Shown here piece by piece: positions 19,734-28,976 of a stretch of 64,000 nt of DNA; the first letter of the stretch is position 1; every line of letters starts with the position of its first letter. Location: contig NZ_JACYUG010000001.1 in NCBI RefSeq assembly GCF_014841615.1, forward strand, positions 542,816-606,815, given 5' to 3'. The DNA comes from Sphingomonas sp. CFBP 8760 (lineage in GTDB: Bacteria > Pseudomonadota > Alphaproteobacteria > Sphingomonadales > Sphingomonadaceae). Made by a program: the position numbers and the translations under genes. The notes below the pieces were generated by a model. The model was not told the DNA's origin, ran no database searches, and saw only the letters and a program-made list of their open reading frames with translations.

Positions 19734-20390
19734 ATGAACGGGGCGGGTCTGGCGCTTGCCGCCGCCGGGCTGGTGGCCACCGCGCTGATGGTCGGTCGCG
19801 CCGATGCCGAGCGCGCGGTCCCGATCCCGGCCGCGCGGACGGACGTGCCCGCCGCCCCCGGCCTGCAGACGGCGGTCTTCGCCGGCGGCTGCTTCTGGGG
19901 AATGGAGGCGGTGTTCGAGCATGTGAAGGGCGTGCGCGCCGTGACCGCCGGCTATGCGGGCGGCACCGCCGCCACGGCGACCTACGATCAGGTATCGACC
20001 GAGACGACCGGCCATGCCGAGGCGATCCGCGTCCGCTACGACCCCCGACAGGTCAGCTACGCGACGCTGCTACGGGTCTATTTCTCGGTCGCGCACGATC
20101 CGACGCAGGTGAACCGGCAGGGTCCCGACAGCGGCCCCAGCTATCGATCGGCGATCTTCCCGCAGACGCCGGCGCAGGCCACGGTGGCACGCGCCTATAT
20201 CGCGCAGCTTGCCGCCGCCCGTGCTTGGTCCCGCCCGATCGCAACGCGGGTGGAGCAGGGACGTTTCTTTCCGGCCGAAGCCCATCATCAGGACTTTTTC
20301 GATCGGAACCCGTCCCACCCCTATATCGTCGCATGGGACAAGCCCAAGGTGGCGGCGTTCCGGACCGGTTTTCCGTCGCTGGTCCAGTAA
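19734..20390 (+). CDS. msrA: Peptide methionine sulfoxide reductase MsrA, exported or anchored
   Basis: 218 residues. The catalytic motif GGCFWG has its nucleophilic cysteine at about residue 53, and HAEAIRVRYDP and EAHHQDFF complete the MsrA signature; MsrA reduces methionine-S-sulfoxide in damaged proteins. Unlike cytoplasmic MsrA it starts with a hydrophobic stretch (about residues 3-20, GLALAAAGLVATALMVG) followed by a spacer, so it should act in the periplasm, free or tethered. A periplasmic enzyme would need a thiol electron donor there; none is encoded nearby. No resolving cysteine is evident at the C-terminus. Confidence 0.93.
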   Translation: MNGAGLALAAAGLVATALMVGRADAERAVPIPAARTDVPAAPGLQTAVFAGGCFWGMEAVFEHVKGVRAVTAGYAGGTAATATYDQVSTETTGHAEAIRVRYDPRQVSYATLLRVYFSVAHDPTQVNRQGPDSGPSYRSAIFPQTPAQATVARAYIAQLAAARAWSRPIATRVEQGRFFPAEAHHQDFFDRNPSHPYIVAWDKPKVAAFRTGFPSLVQ

Positions 20391-20395
20391 TCAGG

Positions 20396-20785
20396 TCAGC
20401 CGTCGCCCGGCGCCGCCAGTATAGCAATGAGCGCCGCGACCAGCGATTTCATCATCAGCGGCTTCACGAGGTGGGGGATCGCGGCAAACCGCGGATCGCC
20501 CTCGTCCGCGTCATACCCGCTGGCGAACAGGAACGGTACGCCCCGATCCAGCAGGGCATCGGCGACCGGATAGACCTTTTCGCCGACCAGATTGACGTCG
20601 AGGATCGCGGCATCGATCTTCTCGGATCCCTCGTCGATCAGCGCCAGCGCCCGTGCGACATCGGGTACCGGACCCAGCACGACCGCCCCCTCCTGCGTCA
20701 ATGCCCGTACCAGCTGGCGGGCGAGGATATATTCATCCTCCACCACCAGAATGCGCCGATCGGTCAGCGAGCCCGATACCATCAT
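20396..20785 (-). CDS. Single-domain response regulator
   Basis: 129 residues and only a receiver domain: acidic pair in VVEDEY, phospho-acceptor D63 in AAILDVNL, and K in LVKPL. There is no output domain, so it would pass phosphate on or act by protein contact. Start ATG 20783-20785 overlaps the kinase stop (ATGA), and the pair is surely cotranslated. It ends convergently 5 bases from msrA. Confidence 0.9.
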   Translation of the reverse strand: MMVSGSLTDRRILVVEDEYILARQLVRALTQEGAVVLGPVPDVARALALIDEGSEKIDAAILDVNLVGEKVYPVADALLDRGVPFLFASGYDADEGDPRFAAIPHLVKPLMMKSLVAALIAILAAPGDG

Positions 20786-22398
20786 GACCCGGTCGCCCGG
20801 CTGGCGACATGCGACACGGGCAGATCGATGTGGCAGTGAACCCCGTCGTCGGTCAGGGCGAAGGTGGTGCGGGCGTGCAACTGATACGGCAGCGCATGTT
20901 CGATCAATTCGCGCCCCTGCCCGATCCGTTCCGACGCGGCGGCGCGCATCGTCACCCCCGTCTCGCGCCAATCGATATGGAGGCGTGCGCGACCACCCCC
21001 GGTCGGCAGCGTCAGCCCCCAATGGATATGCAGCCGGGCGTCCGGCTGGCTGAGGGCGCCATATTTCAGCGAGTTCGTCATCAGTTCGTGGATCGCGAGC
21101 GCCAGCGTCTGGATACCGCCGGACCGCAGCGGCACCCGCTCCGGCCCGTCCAGCGTGACGCGCGGATCGTCTTCCGGCCGGGCGCCGATCGTGCTCAATT
21201 CGCAGCGCAGCAGTTCGTCGAACGCGATGCGCTCCAGCCCGTCGAGGCGTGACAGCAGGTTCTGCACGCGCGCCAGCGTCACCATCCGCGCACCGAACGT
21301 GTCGGCGAAATCATCCAGCCCGGTGCTGGTCGCCAGCGTGGTCTCGACCATCGCCTGCACCACGCCCATCACGTTGCGGGAACGGTGCTGCAATTCGCCA
21401 ATCAGCACCGTCAACCGCTGGGCCGCGTCGCGTTCGTCGGTCACGTCCTGCACGATACCGCCGATCCGTCGGATCATGCCCTGGTCATCACGCAACGGAA
21501 AGGCGGTATTGCGCAACCAGCGAATCTTGCCGCTGCCCGGAATCCGGACACGGTAGTCATGAACGACCGAATGGCCTGCGCGCACCTGCGACATCGCTGC
21601 CGCCGCCATCTCGCGATCCTCGGGGACGACCGCTTTCAACCATTCGTAGGCCCCGTTCACGTCACCGGCGGCCCCGCCGAACAGCCTGGCGACCGCGGGA
21701 CTTAGAAACTCGAATTCAGACGTGGCGGTATTGCGAATCCAAATGATATCGGACGACGCCGCCGCGAACTGCCGGAACAGCGCCTCGCTCGCCCGCAGCG
21801 CTTCTTCCACGCGGCGGCCTTCGGTTACGTCCGCCACCACGCCGCCGATCCCGACGATGTCGGCACCGGCCCGGATCGGAAAGAACTGTTCGACCCAGAC
21901 CCGCTCGTCGTCGGGTACCGCCGGCGTACGGCCGCGCACTTCCACATCGAGCGACGGCTCCCCCGTCGCCAGAATGTGGCGCCAGCGCTCCAGCACCTGG
22001 TCCAGGCATTCGATATCGGGCAGGACATCCGCGGGACGCCGCCCGGCATGCTCATCCTCGGTCAGGCCATTCATCGCCGCCAGCGTGGCATTGACGCGAA
22101 CGAAGCGCATGTCGCGGTCCCACACCCCGATACCCAGCGGCGCGGCACCGAACAACGCGTCAAGGATCACCGACGGCGTCAGGGGATCGGCACTGTCCCG
22201 ATTGCCCGTGTCCGACGGTGTGGATGTGGGCGTTGGTGGGGGCGTGGGCGGCCGGCCCAGCGCCGTCGCGACCGCAGACCGCAGTTCATCCGACCATCGT
22301 TCGGCCGGCCCCAGCGGCGTGGCCGACCAGTCGAAGCGACCGGACGACATCCCGCCGGGCTCTGATTCACTGTCGGGAAGTAACGATCGAGGATTCAT
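20782..22398 (-). CDS. PAS-containing HWE-family sensor histidine kinase
   Basis: 538 residues, no membrane segment, so cytoplasmic. Two PAS domains follow a Pro/Thr-rich linker (residues about 50-70): roughly 75-200 and 205-325. The kinase core has the H-box ELQHRSRN with phospho-acceptor H338, the N-box AIHELMTNSLKYGALS, and the HIDWRETG motif, the W-x-E feature that names HWE kinases common in Alphaproteobacteria. The signal is unknown; PAS domains can bind heme, flavin or small ligands. It feeds the overlapping single-domain regulator. Confidence 0.92.
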   Translation of the reverse strand: MNPRSLLPDSESEPGGMSSGRFDWSATPLGPAERWSDELRSAVATALGRPPTPPPTPTSTPSDTGNRDSADPLTPSVILDALFGAAPLGIGVWDRDMRFVRVNATLAAMNGLTEDEHAGRRPADVLPDIECLDQVLERWRHILATGEPSLDVEVRGRTPAVPDDERVWVEQFFPIRAGADIVGIGGVVADVTEGRRVEEALRASEALFRQFAAASSDIIWIRNTATSEFEFLSPAVARLFGGAAGDVNGAYEWLKAVVPEDREMAAAAMSQVRAGHSVVHDYRVRIPGSGKIRWLRNTAFPLRDDQGMIRRIGGIVQDVTDERDAAQRLTVLIGELQHRSRNVMGVVQAMVETTLATSTGLDDFADTFGARMVTLARVQNLLSRLDGLERIAFDELLRCELSTIGARPEDDPRVTLDGPERVPLRSGGIQTLALAIHELMTNSLKYGALSQPDARLHIHWGLTLPTGGGRARLHIDWRETGVTMRAAASERIGQGRELIEHALPYQLHARTTFALTDDGVHCHIDLPVSHVASRATGS

Positions 22399-22637
22399 GG
22401 ATATCTACGCACCGATAGACATGGGACGCGACGGCCCAGGGCGGTATGACAGGGGAAGACATTTACCCAGACCTTGCAAGTCCGACCTCTGTAGAAACTG
22501 ACACATTTTGGGACACTGCTCCCCCAGATATTTTCCGTTCCGGCCGGGACCGCCCGTCGCCACGGACGATGATGATCCATGACACCGTGACGGGCGAAAG
22601 ATTTCCGCTGGCTGTCGAACTGCGCTAGGCGACCGTC

Positions 22638-23798
22638 ATGGCGACCACGATCACCTGCGATGTCGCGATCATCGGTGCCGGCCTGGCGGGCGGGCTGATC
22701 GCGCTGGCCCTGCGCGCGCGGCATCCGGGCCTGACGATCCGGCTGGTCGATGCCGGGGCGGTGGTGGGCGGGCATCATCGCTGGTCGTTCTTCGGCAGCG
22801 ACATCGCTCCCGACGATCTCTGGCTGGTGAAGCCGCTGGTGACGCAAAGCTGGCCCGACCATGCGGTTCGCTTTCCCGGCCATGCCCGCACGATCCCCGA
22901 GCCCTATTATTCGATCGAGAGCGAGCGGCTGGACACGGTGGTACGCGCCGCCCTGCCCGCCGATGCGCTGATGCTGGGGCGGTATGTCGCCGCCGTGTCC
23001 GCCACCACCGTCGAACTGGCGGACGGCGACCGGATCGAGGCGACCGGCGTGATCGACGCGCGCGGGCCGGGCGACCTGACCACGCTCGATCTGGGCTGGC
23101 AGAAGTTCGTCGGGCAGGAACTACGCCTGTCCGCCCCCCATCAGGCGCCGGTGCCGGCGATCATGGACGCCACGGTGGCGCAGATCGACGGCTATCGCTT
23201 CGTCTATTGCCTGCCGCTGGGCGCGACGCGGATGTTCGTCGAGGACACCTATTACAGCGACACGCCCGACCTCGACCGCGAGGTGCTGGCCGATCGCATC
23301 CATGCCTATGTCGCCGCCCGCGGCTGGCAGGTGGAGCAGACCGCCAGCGAGGAGCAGGGCGTGCTGCCGGTCGCGATGGGGGGCGATTTCGAGGCATATT
23401 GGCGGTCGACCGGGCCGGTGGCGAAGGCGGGGATGCGCGCCGGCCTGTTCCATCCCACCACCGGCTATTCGTTGCCCGATGCGGTGCGTACCGCGTCGAC
23501 GATCGCCGCCCGCCGCGATTTCGGCGGCAACGCGCTTCACGATGCGACCCATGCCGCGGCGAAGGCGACATGGAACGACCGTGGTTTCTACCGGATGCTC
23601 GACACGATGCTGTTCAAGGCGGCCGACCCGGCGGAACGCTACCGGGTGCTGGAACGCTTCTATCGCCTCTCCCCGCGGCTGATCGGCCGCTTCTATGCTG
23701 GACAATCGACGATGACCGACAAGGCGCGGGTGCTGATAGGCAAGCCGCCGGTTCCCTTTCTCCGCGCGGTGCGGGCACTGGCAGGAGTTCAGGCATGA
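22638..23798 (+). CDS. crtY: Lycopene beta-cyclase (CrtY)
   Basis: 386 residues. A dinucleotide-binding motif DVAIIGAGLAGG opens the protein and is followed by GGHHRWSFF, typical of the bacterial CrtY type; a later HPTTGYSLPDAVRTA segment is also diagnostic. CrtY closes both ends of lycopene to give beta-carotene, using FAD. It overlaps the crtI start by ATGA. The other steps (phytoene synthase, hydroxylases) are not in the window. Upstream lies a 239-base gap shared with the divergent kinase gene. Confidence 0.95.
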   Translation: MATTITCDVAIIGAGLAGGLIALALRARHPGLTIRLVDAGAVVGGHHRWSFFGSDIAPDDLWLVKPLVTQSWPDHAVRFPGHARTIPEPYYSIESERLDTVVRAALPADALMLGRYVAAVSATTVELADGDRIEATGVIDARGPGDLTTLDLGWQKFVGQELRLSAPHQAPVPAIMDATVAQIDGYRFVYCLPLGATRMFVEDTYYSDTPDLDREVLADRIHAYVAARGWQVEQTASEEQGVLPVAMGGDFEAYWRSTGPVAKAGMRAGLFHPTTGYSLPDAVRTASTIAARRDFGGNALHDATHAAAKATWNDRGFYRMLDTMLFKAADPAERYRVLERFYRLSPRLIGRFYAGQSTMTDKARVLIGKPPVPFLRAVRALAGVQA

Positions 23799-25270
23799 AG
23801 CGCGCGATCGTGATCGGCGCCGGGTTCGGCGGACTGGCGCTGGCGATCCGGCTGCAATCGGCGGGGATCGACACCACCATCGTCGAGGCGCGGGACAAGC
23901 CCGGTGGCCGCGCCTATTATTGGGAACGCGACGGCTTCACCTTCGATGCCGGTCCCACCGTCATCACCGACCCTGCCTGTCTGGAGGAACTCTGGGCGCT
24001 GACGGGGCGTGAGATGCGCGACGACATCGTGCTCGATCCGGTCCTCCCCTTCTATCGCCTCAACTGGGCGGACGGGACCAATTTCGACTATACCAACGAC
24101 GACCAGTTGCTGCGGTCGGAGATCGAGAAACTGCATCCGGGCGACTGGGAAGGATATCAGAAGTTCCTCGCCTATTCCGCCGGGGTCTTTCACGAGGGAT
24201 ATGAAAAGCTCGGCCATGTCGCGTTCCTCGACTTCGCGTCGATGATCAAGGCGGCGCCCGCGCTGGCGAAATATCAGGCGTGGCGCTCGGTCTATTCGAT
24301 CGTGTCGAGCTTCGTGAAGTCGGAGAAGCTGCGCGAGGCGCTGTCGTTCCACACGCTGCTGGTCGGCGGCAACCCGATGACCACCAGCGCGATCTATGCG
24401 CTGATCCACAAGCTGGAACGCGATGGCGGCGTCTGGTTCGCGCGCGGCGGCACCAACCGGTTGATCGCGGGCATGGTCACGCATTTCGAGCGGATCGGCG
24501 GCACCCTGCGACTGGGCGATCCCGTCGCGCAGATCGAGACGCTGGGCGACCGCGCCACCGGCGTGGTGACCGAAAGCGGCTGGCGTGGCGAGGCGGATGC
24601 GATCGCGGCGAACAGCGACATCATGCACACCTATCGCGACCTGCTGTCCACCTCGCGCTCTGCTAGGCGGACCACGACCCGGCTGGCGAAGAAGAGCTAT
24701 TCGCCGTCGCTGTTCGTCGTGCATTTCGGGATCAAGGGCACCTGGCCGGGCATCCCGCACCACATGATCCTGTTCGGCCCGCGCTATAAGGGGCTGCTGG
24801 CCGACATCTACGATCATGGCGTGCTGTCGGAAGATTTCTCGCTCTACCTCCACCATCCGACCGTAACCGATCCGTCGCTGGCGCCGGAGGGACATTCGAC
24901 CTTTTATGCGCTTGCCCCGGTGCCGCACATGGGCAAGTTCCCGGTCGACTGGGCCGAAATCGCGCCGATCCTCGAAAAGCGCATTCTCGACGAGGTCGGG
25001 CGCCGGCTGATCCCCGACATCCATGACCGGATCGTGACCAAGTTCAGCTATGCGCCCAACGATTTCGCGCAGGACCTGAACGCGCATCTGGGCAGCGCAT
25101 TCAGCCTGGAACCGGTGCTGACGCAAAGCGCGTATTTCCGGGTCCATAATCGCGACGATGCCATTCCCAACCTGTATTTCGTGGGAGCGGGCACGCATCC
25201 GGGCGCAGGTATCCCCGGTGTCGTCGGCAGTGCCAAGGCGACCGCGCGACTGATGCTGGACGCACGCTGA
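23795..25270 (+). CDS. crtI: Phytoene desaturase (CrtI)
   Basis: 491 residues. The N-terminal FAD motif is IVIGAGFGGLALAIRL, followed by GGRAYYWERDGFTFDAGPT; the C-terminal GAGTHPGAGIPGVVGSAK is the standard end motif. CrtI performs the desaturations from phytoene to lycopene, and here would supply CrtY, encoded just upstream with a 4-base overlap. ATG 23795 has AGGAG nine bases before it. Confidence 0.97.
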   Translation: MKRAIVIGAGFGGLALAIRLQSAGIDTTIVEARDKPGGRAYYWERDGFTFDAGPTVITDPACLEELWALTGREMRDDIVLDPVLPFYRLNWADGTNFDYTNDDQLLRSEIEKLHPGDWEGYQKFLAYSAGVFHEGYEKLGHVAFLDFASMIKAAPALAKYQAWRSVYSIVSSFVKSEKLREALSFHTLLVGGNPMTTSAIYALIHKLERDGGVWFARGGTNRLIAGMVTHFERIGGTLRLGDPVAQIETLGDRATGVVTESGWRGEADAIAANSDIMHTYRDLLSTSRSARRTTTRLAKKSYSPSLFVVHFGIKGTWPGIPHHMILFGPRYKGLLADIYDHGVLSEDFSLYLHHPTVTDPSLAPEGHSTFYALAPVPHMGKFPVDWAEIAPILEKRILDEVGRRLIPDIHDRIVTKFSYAPNDFAQDLNAHLGSAFSLEPVLTQSAYFRVHNRDDAIPNLYFVGAGTHPGAGIPGVVGSAKATARLMLDAR

Positions 25271-25281
25271 CGGGGCGGCGG

Positions 25282-25833
25282 ATGCGGGATATAACGACGG
25301 GTATCGCGGCGGCGCTGCTCCTCGCGGGGTGTGGCACGACGCGGTACCGGCCGGTGAGCGACCTGCCGGTCAGGATCGGACCATCCTATACGGTACGCGG
25401 CATCACCTACACCCCCGCCGCACAACCCGGTTACGACATGGTCGGTCATGCCGGCTGGTACGGCAGCGAATCGGGTAACCGTACCGCCAACGGCGAACGG
25501 TTTCGCGCCAAGGGGATCAGCGCCGCCCATCCGACGCTGCCACTACCCAGCTATGTCGAGGTGACCGCGCTCGATACCGGACGGACGATCCTGTTACGGG
25601 TCAACGATCGTGGCCCCTTCGCGCGTGGCCGCATCATCGACCTGTCACGCGGCGCGGCACAGTTGCTGGGCGTACGGGTGCAGGGACATGCCGCAGTCCG
25701 CGTCCGCCGGGTCGATCCGTCGGAACGCGACCGCGGCCGTTTGCGGCAGGGAAAGCCTGCCACGGCCCGCCCCGATACCGCGCCGGCCACACTGGCGGCC
25801 TTGCGGGCGCGACTGGCAGCGGCATCGCGATAG
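25282..25833 (+). CDS. rlpA: RlpA-like septal ring lytic transglycosylase lipoprotein
   Basis: 183 residues. The lipobox LLLAGC places the lipidated cysteine at residue 17. The RlpA-like double-psi barrel spans about 50-135, with GHAGWYG, NGERF and the catalytic-site VNDRGPFARGRIIDLS. RlpA cleaves denuded glycan strands at the division septum. It lacks the C-terminal SPOR domain of E. coli RlpA. It starts 11 bases after crtI and ends convergently 6 bases from the antitoxin-like gene. Confidence 0.93.
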   Translation: MRDITTGIAAALLLAGCGTTRYRPVSDLPVRIGPSYTVRGITYTPAAQPGYDMVGHAGWYGSESGNRTANGERFRAKGISAAHPTLPLPSYVEVTALDTGRTILLRVNDRGPFARGRIIDLSRGAAQLLGVRVQGHAAVRVRRVDPSERDRGRLRQGKPATARPDTAPATLAALRARLAAASR

Positions 25834-25839
25834 GTGGTA

Positions 25840-26199
25840 TCAGACCGGTAGCGTGGCCAGTACGTCGCGCACGGTGCGAAGCCCGTCGTCGCTGGCGATC
25901 GCGATGTCGAGCGGCCGTCCACCCAGATCGTCACGATGGGTGTTGAGGAAGGCCATCACCGCGTCGCGATCCTGAAAGACCGACCATGCCGCCCCGGCGA
26001 TCACCCCCTGACGAGCGGCTTCCTCGCGCGGCATCGCCGGCTTGAAACGGCTGAACCGCTTGCCTGCCATCGGCTTGCCGGTGGCAGGTGCCACCGGGTC
26101 CGGCGCGACCGACTCAGATGCGTCGAGGGCGATCGGCGCTGACGATATGGAAGATGATGAAGACGTACCGAATTCCCCGGTCGGTAAGCGAGAGCGCAT
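25840..26199 (-). CDS. MbcA/ParS/Xre-type antitoxin C-terminal domain protein (DUF2384-like), orphan
   Basis: 119 residues from the ATG at 26197-26199, which has GGGGGA four bases upstream; a longer start at 26247 is possible. After a low-complexity Ser/Ala/Pro part, residues about 75-119 (AFLNTHRDDLGGRPLDIAI and DGLRTVRDVLATL) fit the toxin-binding domain of antitoxins that pair with RES-domain toxins. No RES or other toxin gene lies on either side: rlpA and a chemoreceptor flank it. It may be a relic, act on a distant partner, or have another use of the same fold. Confidence 0.65.
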   Translation of the reverse strand: MRSRLPTGEFGTSSSSSISSAPIALDASESVAPDPVAPATGKPMAGKRFSRFKPAMPREEAARQGVIAGAAWSVFQDRDAVMAFLNTHRDDLGGRPLDIAIASDDGLRTVRDVLATLPV

Positions 26200-26355
26200 A
26201 TCGTCCCCCAGCCGCCGGCGCCTACGATCAAGTTGCCGTCGATCCATGACATATAGGCCAAATCGGTCTGAATGTAACCCGGCACGACCTACCCGCGATC
26301 AGGGATCGCCGATAGGTCGTGCCGTCAAGCCGACAGGGGTAGCGCGATCCGACGA

Positions 26356-28203
26356 TCAGAATTCGTTCCAGTCGTCCCCGGCCCCGACCAGTGCCGGAAC
26401 CGGTGCGGTCGGCAGGGCGCGGACCGGCGACGTATAGCCGGTCGCCCGTGCCGGTGCTGCCGGGCGTCGGATATTGGCGGAACGCCCGACCTTGAACCGG
26501 CCGGCCTGATCGGCAAGCTGCCCGACCTCACCCGCCAGATTGCGCGCGGCGGCGGAGGTTTCCTCGACCATCGCGGCATTCTGCTGGGTGGACTGGTCCA
26601 TCGTGCCGATCGCCACGGATATCTGCGTGATCGCCGCCGACTGCGCCTGGTTGTCCGCCGCCATCGACGCCAGCAGTTCGTGGACCTGCGTCACGTCGCC
26701 CGAGATGTTGGCAAGTGCGCCGTCGACCTTGGTCACCGCTTCGACCGCGGTGACGATATCGGTCTGCGTGACCGTCAGCTGGTCACGCGCGCGCTTGGCT
26801 TCTTCCTCGGCGCGCATCGCGAGAGCAGAGACAAGATCGGCGACGACCGCGAAGCCACGGCCGGCATCGCCTGCCCGGCCCGCTTCGACTGCGGCGTTCA
26901 TCGCCAGCACCCGCGTCTGGAACGCGATCTTGTCGAGGCCCTCGATGACGCTGTCGATGCCCTTGGCGCTGTCGCTGACGCGACCCATCGCCTGCACCGC
27001 CTCGTCCGCCACCGCACGGCCGCCACCGACCGTGGCGATCGCCTGATCGGCGCGCTCCACCGTCCGCGTCGCGGCCACCGCCGACGCCCGCAGGCGGCCG
27101 TCCATCTGCGTCACCGACGCAGCCGTCTCCTCCAGCGAGGCGGCGTTGCTCTCGGTGCGGCGCGCGAGGTCTTCGGAGGCCTGCGCGATCTCGCCGGAAC
27201 CGGTGCGGATCGCCGTCGCGCTTTCCGACACCGAGCCGATCAGGTCGCGCAGCTTGGCCAGCGCCTCGTTGAAGTTCGACTTCAGCGCCGCATAGGCCGG
27301 GGGGAAGTCCGCTTCGATCGAGACGGTCAGGTCACCCTTCGACAGGTCCGACAGCTGGGTCGACACCGTGTCGACCACCATCTTCTGCTCGGCATCGGTA
27401 CGGGCCTGCGCCTGATCCGCCGCGGCTTTGGCGAGGCCGTTCTCGCGGAACACCTCCACCGCCTGCGCCATCGCGCCGATCTCGTCGCCGCGCCGTGTAC
27501 CGGACACCTCTACCGTATAGTCGCCACGCGCCATCACCTTCATGGTATCGGTCAGCGCGCCGATCGGCCGGCCGATCGCCCGGGTCAGCAGAAAGCAGAG
27601 CGCGACGACGGCGAACAGCAGCAGCATCCCGCCGATCATCATCGCCCGCTTGCTGGCGGTGAAGGCGGCATCCTGCGTCAGTTTGGACGCGGCGAGCAAC
27701 TCGATCTGCTTGGTGCGAAGGGTCCGCAACGGCTCCAGAACCGGGGCAAGCACCTGAATCTTTCTATTGGCGCGGATGATCGTCATCGCCTGCTCGTTGC
27801 GGCCTTCGCGCGCCATCGCCATCAGCCGCGTCGCCCATAGCGGCTGCCACGCGAGCAGTTTTTCGCGCGTGGCGTTCACCAGCGCGCGATCGGCCGGATC
27901 GACGATCACCGCGTTCAGCTTCGTCAGCGCCTCGGTCATCTGACCCTGGGTCTCGGTATAGACCCCCGCATAATAATCGTCGCTGGTGATGACATAGCCA
28001 CGCACCTGCGCGTTCATCCGCTGGGCCGCCATTTCGAAGGCGACCGTCTGCGAATAGATTTCCTGTGCACGCGCCGACGCATCGGTTTCGCGCCGGACGC
28101 TGGACGACGTGCTCCACACCGCTGCCAGCATCGCCGCCACGATGGCCATGTTGATCGCGAACGCGGCGACCAGTTTTCGGGAGATGGACAGGGATGTGAA
28201 CAT
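26356..28203 (-). CDS. Methyl-accepting chemotaxis protein
   Basis: 615 residues. Transmembrane helices at about 10-30 and 187-210 bracket a periplasmic helical-bundle sensor domain. A HAMP domain follows ([18 protein letters not shown]), then the signalling domain with the hairpin tip around [20 protein letters not shown]. The extreme C-terminus is DWNEF, an xWxxF pentapeptide like the one that tethers the CheR methyltransferase in high-abundance receptors. It is 43 bases downstream of the flagellar flgN-like gene on the same strand. The ligand is unknown. Confidence 0.95.
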   Translation of the reverse strand: MFTSLSISRKLVAAFAINMAIVAAMLAAVWSTSSSVRRETDASARAQEIYSQTVAFEMAAQRMNAQVRGYVITSDDYYAGVYTETQGQMTEALTKLNAVIVDPADRALVNATREKLLAWQPLWATRLMAMAREGRNEQAMTIIRANRKIQVLAPVLEPLRTLRTKQIELLAASKLTQDAAFTASKRAMMIGGMLLLFAVVALCFLLTRAIGRPIGALTDTMKVMARGDYTVEVSGTRRGDEIGAMAQAVEVFRENGLAKAAADQAQARTDAEQKMVVDTVSTQLSDLSKGDLTVSIEADFPPAYAALKSNFNEALAKLRDLIGSVSESATAIRTGSGEIAQASEDLARRTESNAASLEETAASVTQMDGRLRASAVAATRTVERADQAIATVGGGRAVADEAVQAMGRVSDSAKGIDSVIEGLDKIAFQTRVLAMNAAVEAGRAGDAGRGFAVVADLVSALAMRAEEEAKRARDQLTVTQTDIVTAVEAVTKVDGALANISGDVTQVHELLASMAADNQAQSAAITQISVAIGTMDQSTQQNAAMVEETSAAARNLAGEVGQLADQAGRFKVGRSANIRRPAAPARATGYTSPVRALPTAPVPALVGAGDDWNEF

Positions 28204-28246
28204 TAAGCTTCCATTCGTTGGGAATAATCAGTCCGCACGGGCATGA

Positions 28247-28669
28247 TCAATATTGGCTGTTGACGGAGATCGGCGCGGCCTGTTCGCTCATCCGCAGGGT
28301 GCCGCGCACGCCGTAAACGGTGCTGCGTGCGCCGGTCAGCCGCTGCGCCTCGGCAGCGATCGCGCCCATCAGGTCGTCGCACAGCCGCAACCGGCGATCG
28401 AGCAGGTTGGCGTTGATCGTCAGGCGTCGCATCAGCAGATCGATCAGCTCGCGCACCTTGTCCTGATCCTCGTGGGCGAGCGTCGCCAGCCAGTCGGGCT
28501 GCTCACGGGCAAGGCGGGCGCTCTCCGCCTCCACCTGCCCCGCCAGCCGTGCCTTGGCGGCGACGATGCCGGGCAGGTCGGGATGGTTGACCGGCATCGT
28601 CAGCCGGTCGTTTTCTTCGTCGACAAGCTTGGCGAGCGAGCCGATCGCGTCGACCAGATCAATCCACAT
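28247..28669 (-). CDS. FlgN-like flagellar export chaperone
   Basis: 140 residues, all helical in appearance, with KARLAGQVEAESARLAREQ and a later MRRLTINANLLDRRLRLCDD block and a C-terminal PISVNSQY tail, which together resemble FlgN family proteins that escort hook-filament junction proteins. The match is by pattern and context (directly after flgJ-like and flgI), not by a strong motif. Its ATG lies inside the end of the flgJ-like gene (11-base overlap). Confidence 0.7.
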   Translation of the reverse strand: MWIDLVDAIGSLAKLVDEENDRLTMPVNHPDLPGIVAAKARLAGQVEAESARLAREQPDWLATLAHEDQDKVRELIDLLMRRLTINANLLDRRLRLCDDLMGAIAAEAQRLTGARSTVYGVRGTLRMSEQAAPISVNSQY

Positions 28670-28976
28670 GGCTGGCGCCTCCCTGTAACCGAACGATTTC
28701 CTGCATGACGATCGGGGCAAGGCCGATGCCGCCCCCCTTCGCGATCGTGGTGCCGAGCTGTTCGGCCAGCACACCGCGAAACATCTCCTCGCCGTGCCCG
28801 CCGCCGAAGGTGTCCGACACCTCGGCGGTATCCATCATCATCTTGGTGATCTGCCCGACGAACACCGCCTCGAACGCCTGCGCGGTTTCCGCGGCGGTCT
28901 TGCCCCTGGGGCGCGGTGGGGCGGCCGGGGCGGCGGCGGCGGTCGCCGGGGTGGGTGTGGCGGCGATGTCCATCAT
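28659..28976 (-). CDS. FlgJ-like rod-binding protein (no muramidase domain)
   Basis: 105 residues. After an Ala/Pro-rich N-terminus the rod-binding domain shows AQAFEAVFVGQITKMM and FGGGHGEEMFRGVLAEQLG, matching the N-terminal half of FlgJ. The C-terminal peptidoglycan hydrolase of enteric FlgJ is absent, as is usual in alphaproteobacteria, so another enzyme must open the wall for the rod. Overlaps flgI by ATGA and the next gene by 11 bases. Confidence 0.88.
   Translation of the reverse strand: MMDIAATPTPATAAAAPAAPPRPRGKTAAETAQAFEAVFVGQITKMMMDTAEVSDTFGGGHGEEMFRGVLAEQLGTTIAKGGGIGLAPIVMQEIVRLQGGASHVD

Noticed and set aside
20396..20785. The response regulator as PhyR of the general stress response
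   Set aside because: It has only a receiver domain and lacks the sigma-like domain of PhyR.
22446..22628. A 60-codon plus-strand frame before crtY
   Set aside because: No Shine-Dalgarno, no motif, and it occupies the likely promoter region of crtY and the kinase gene.
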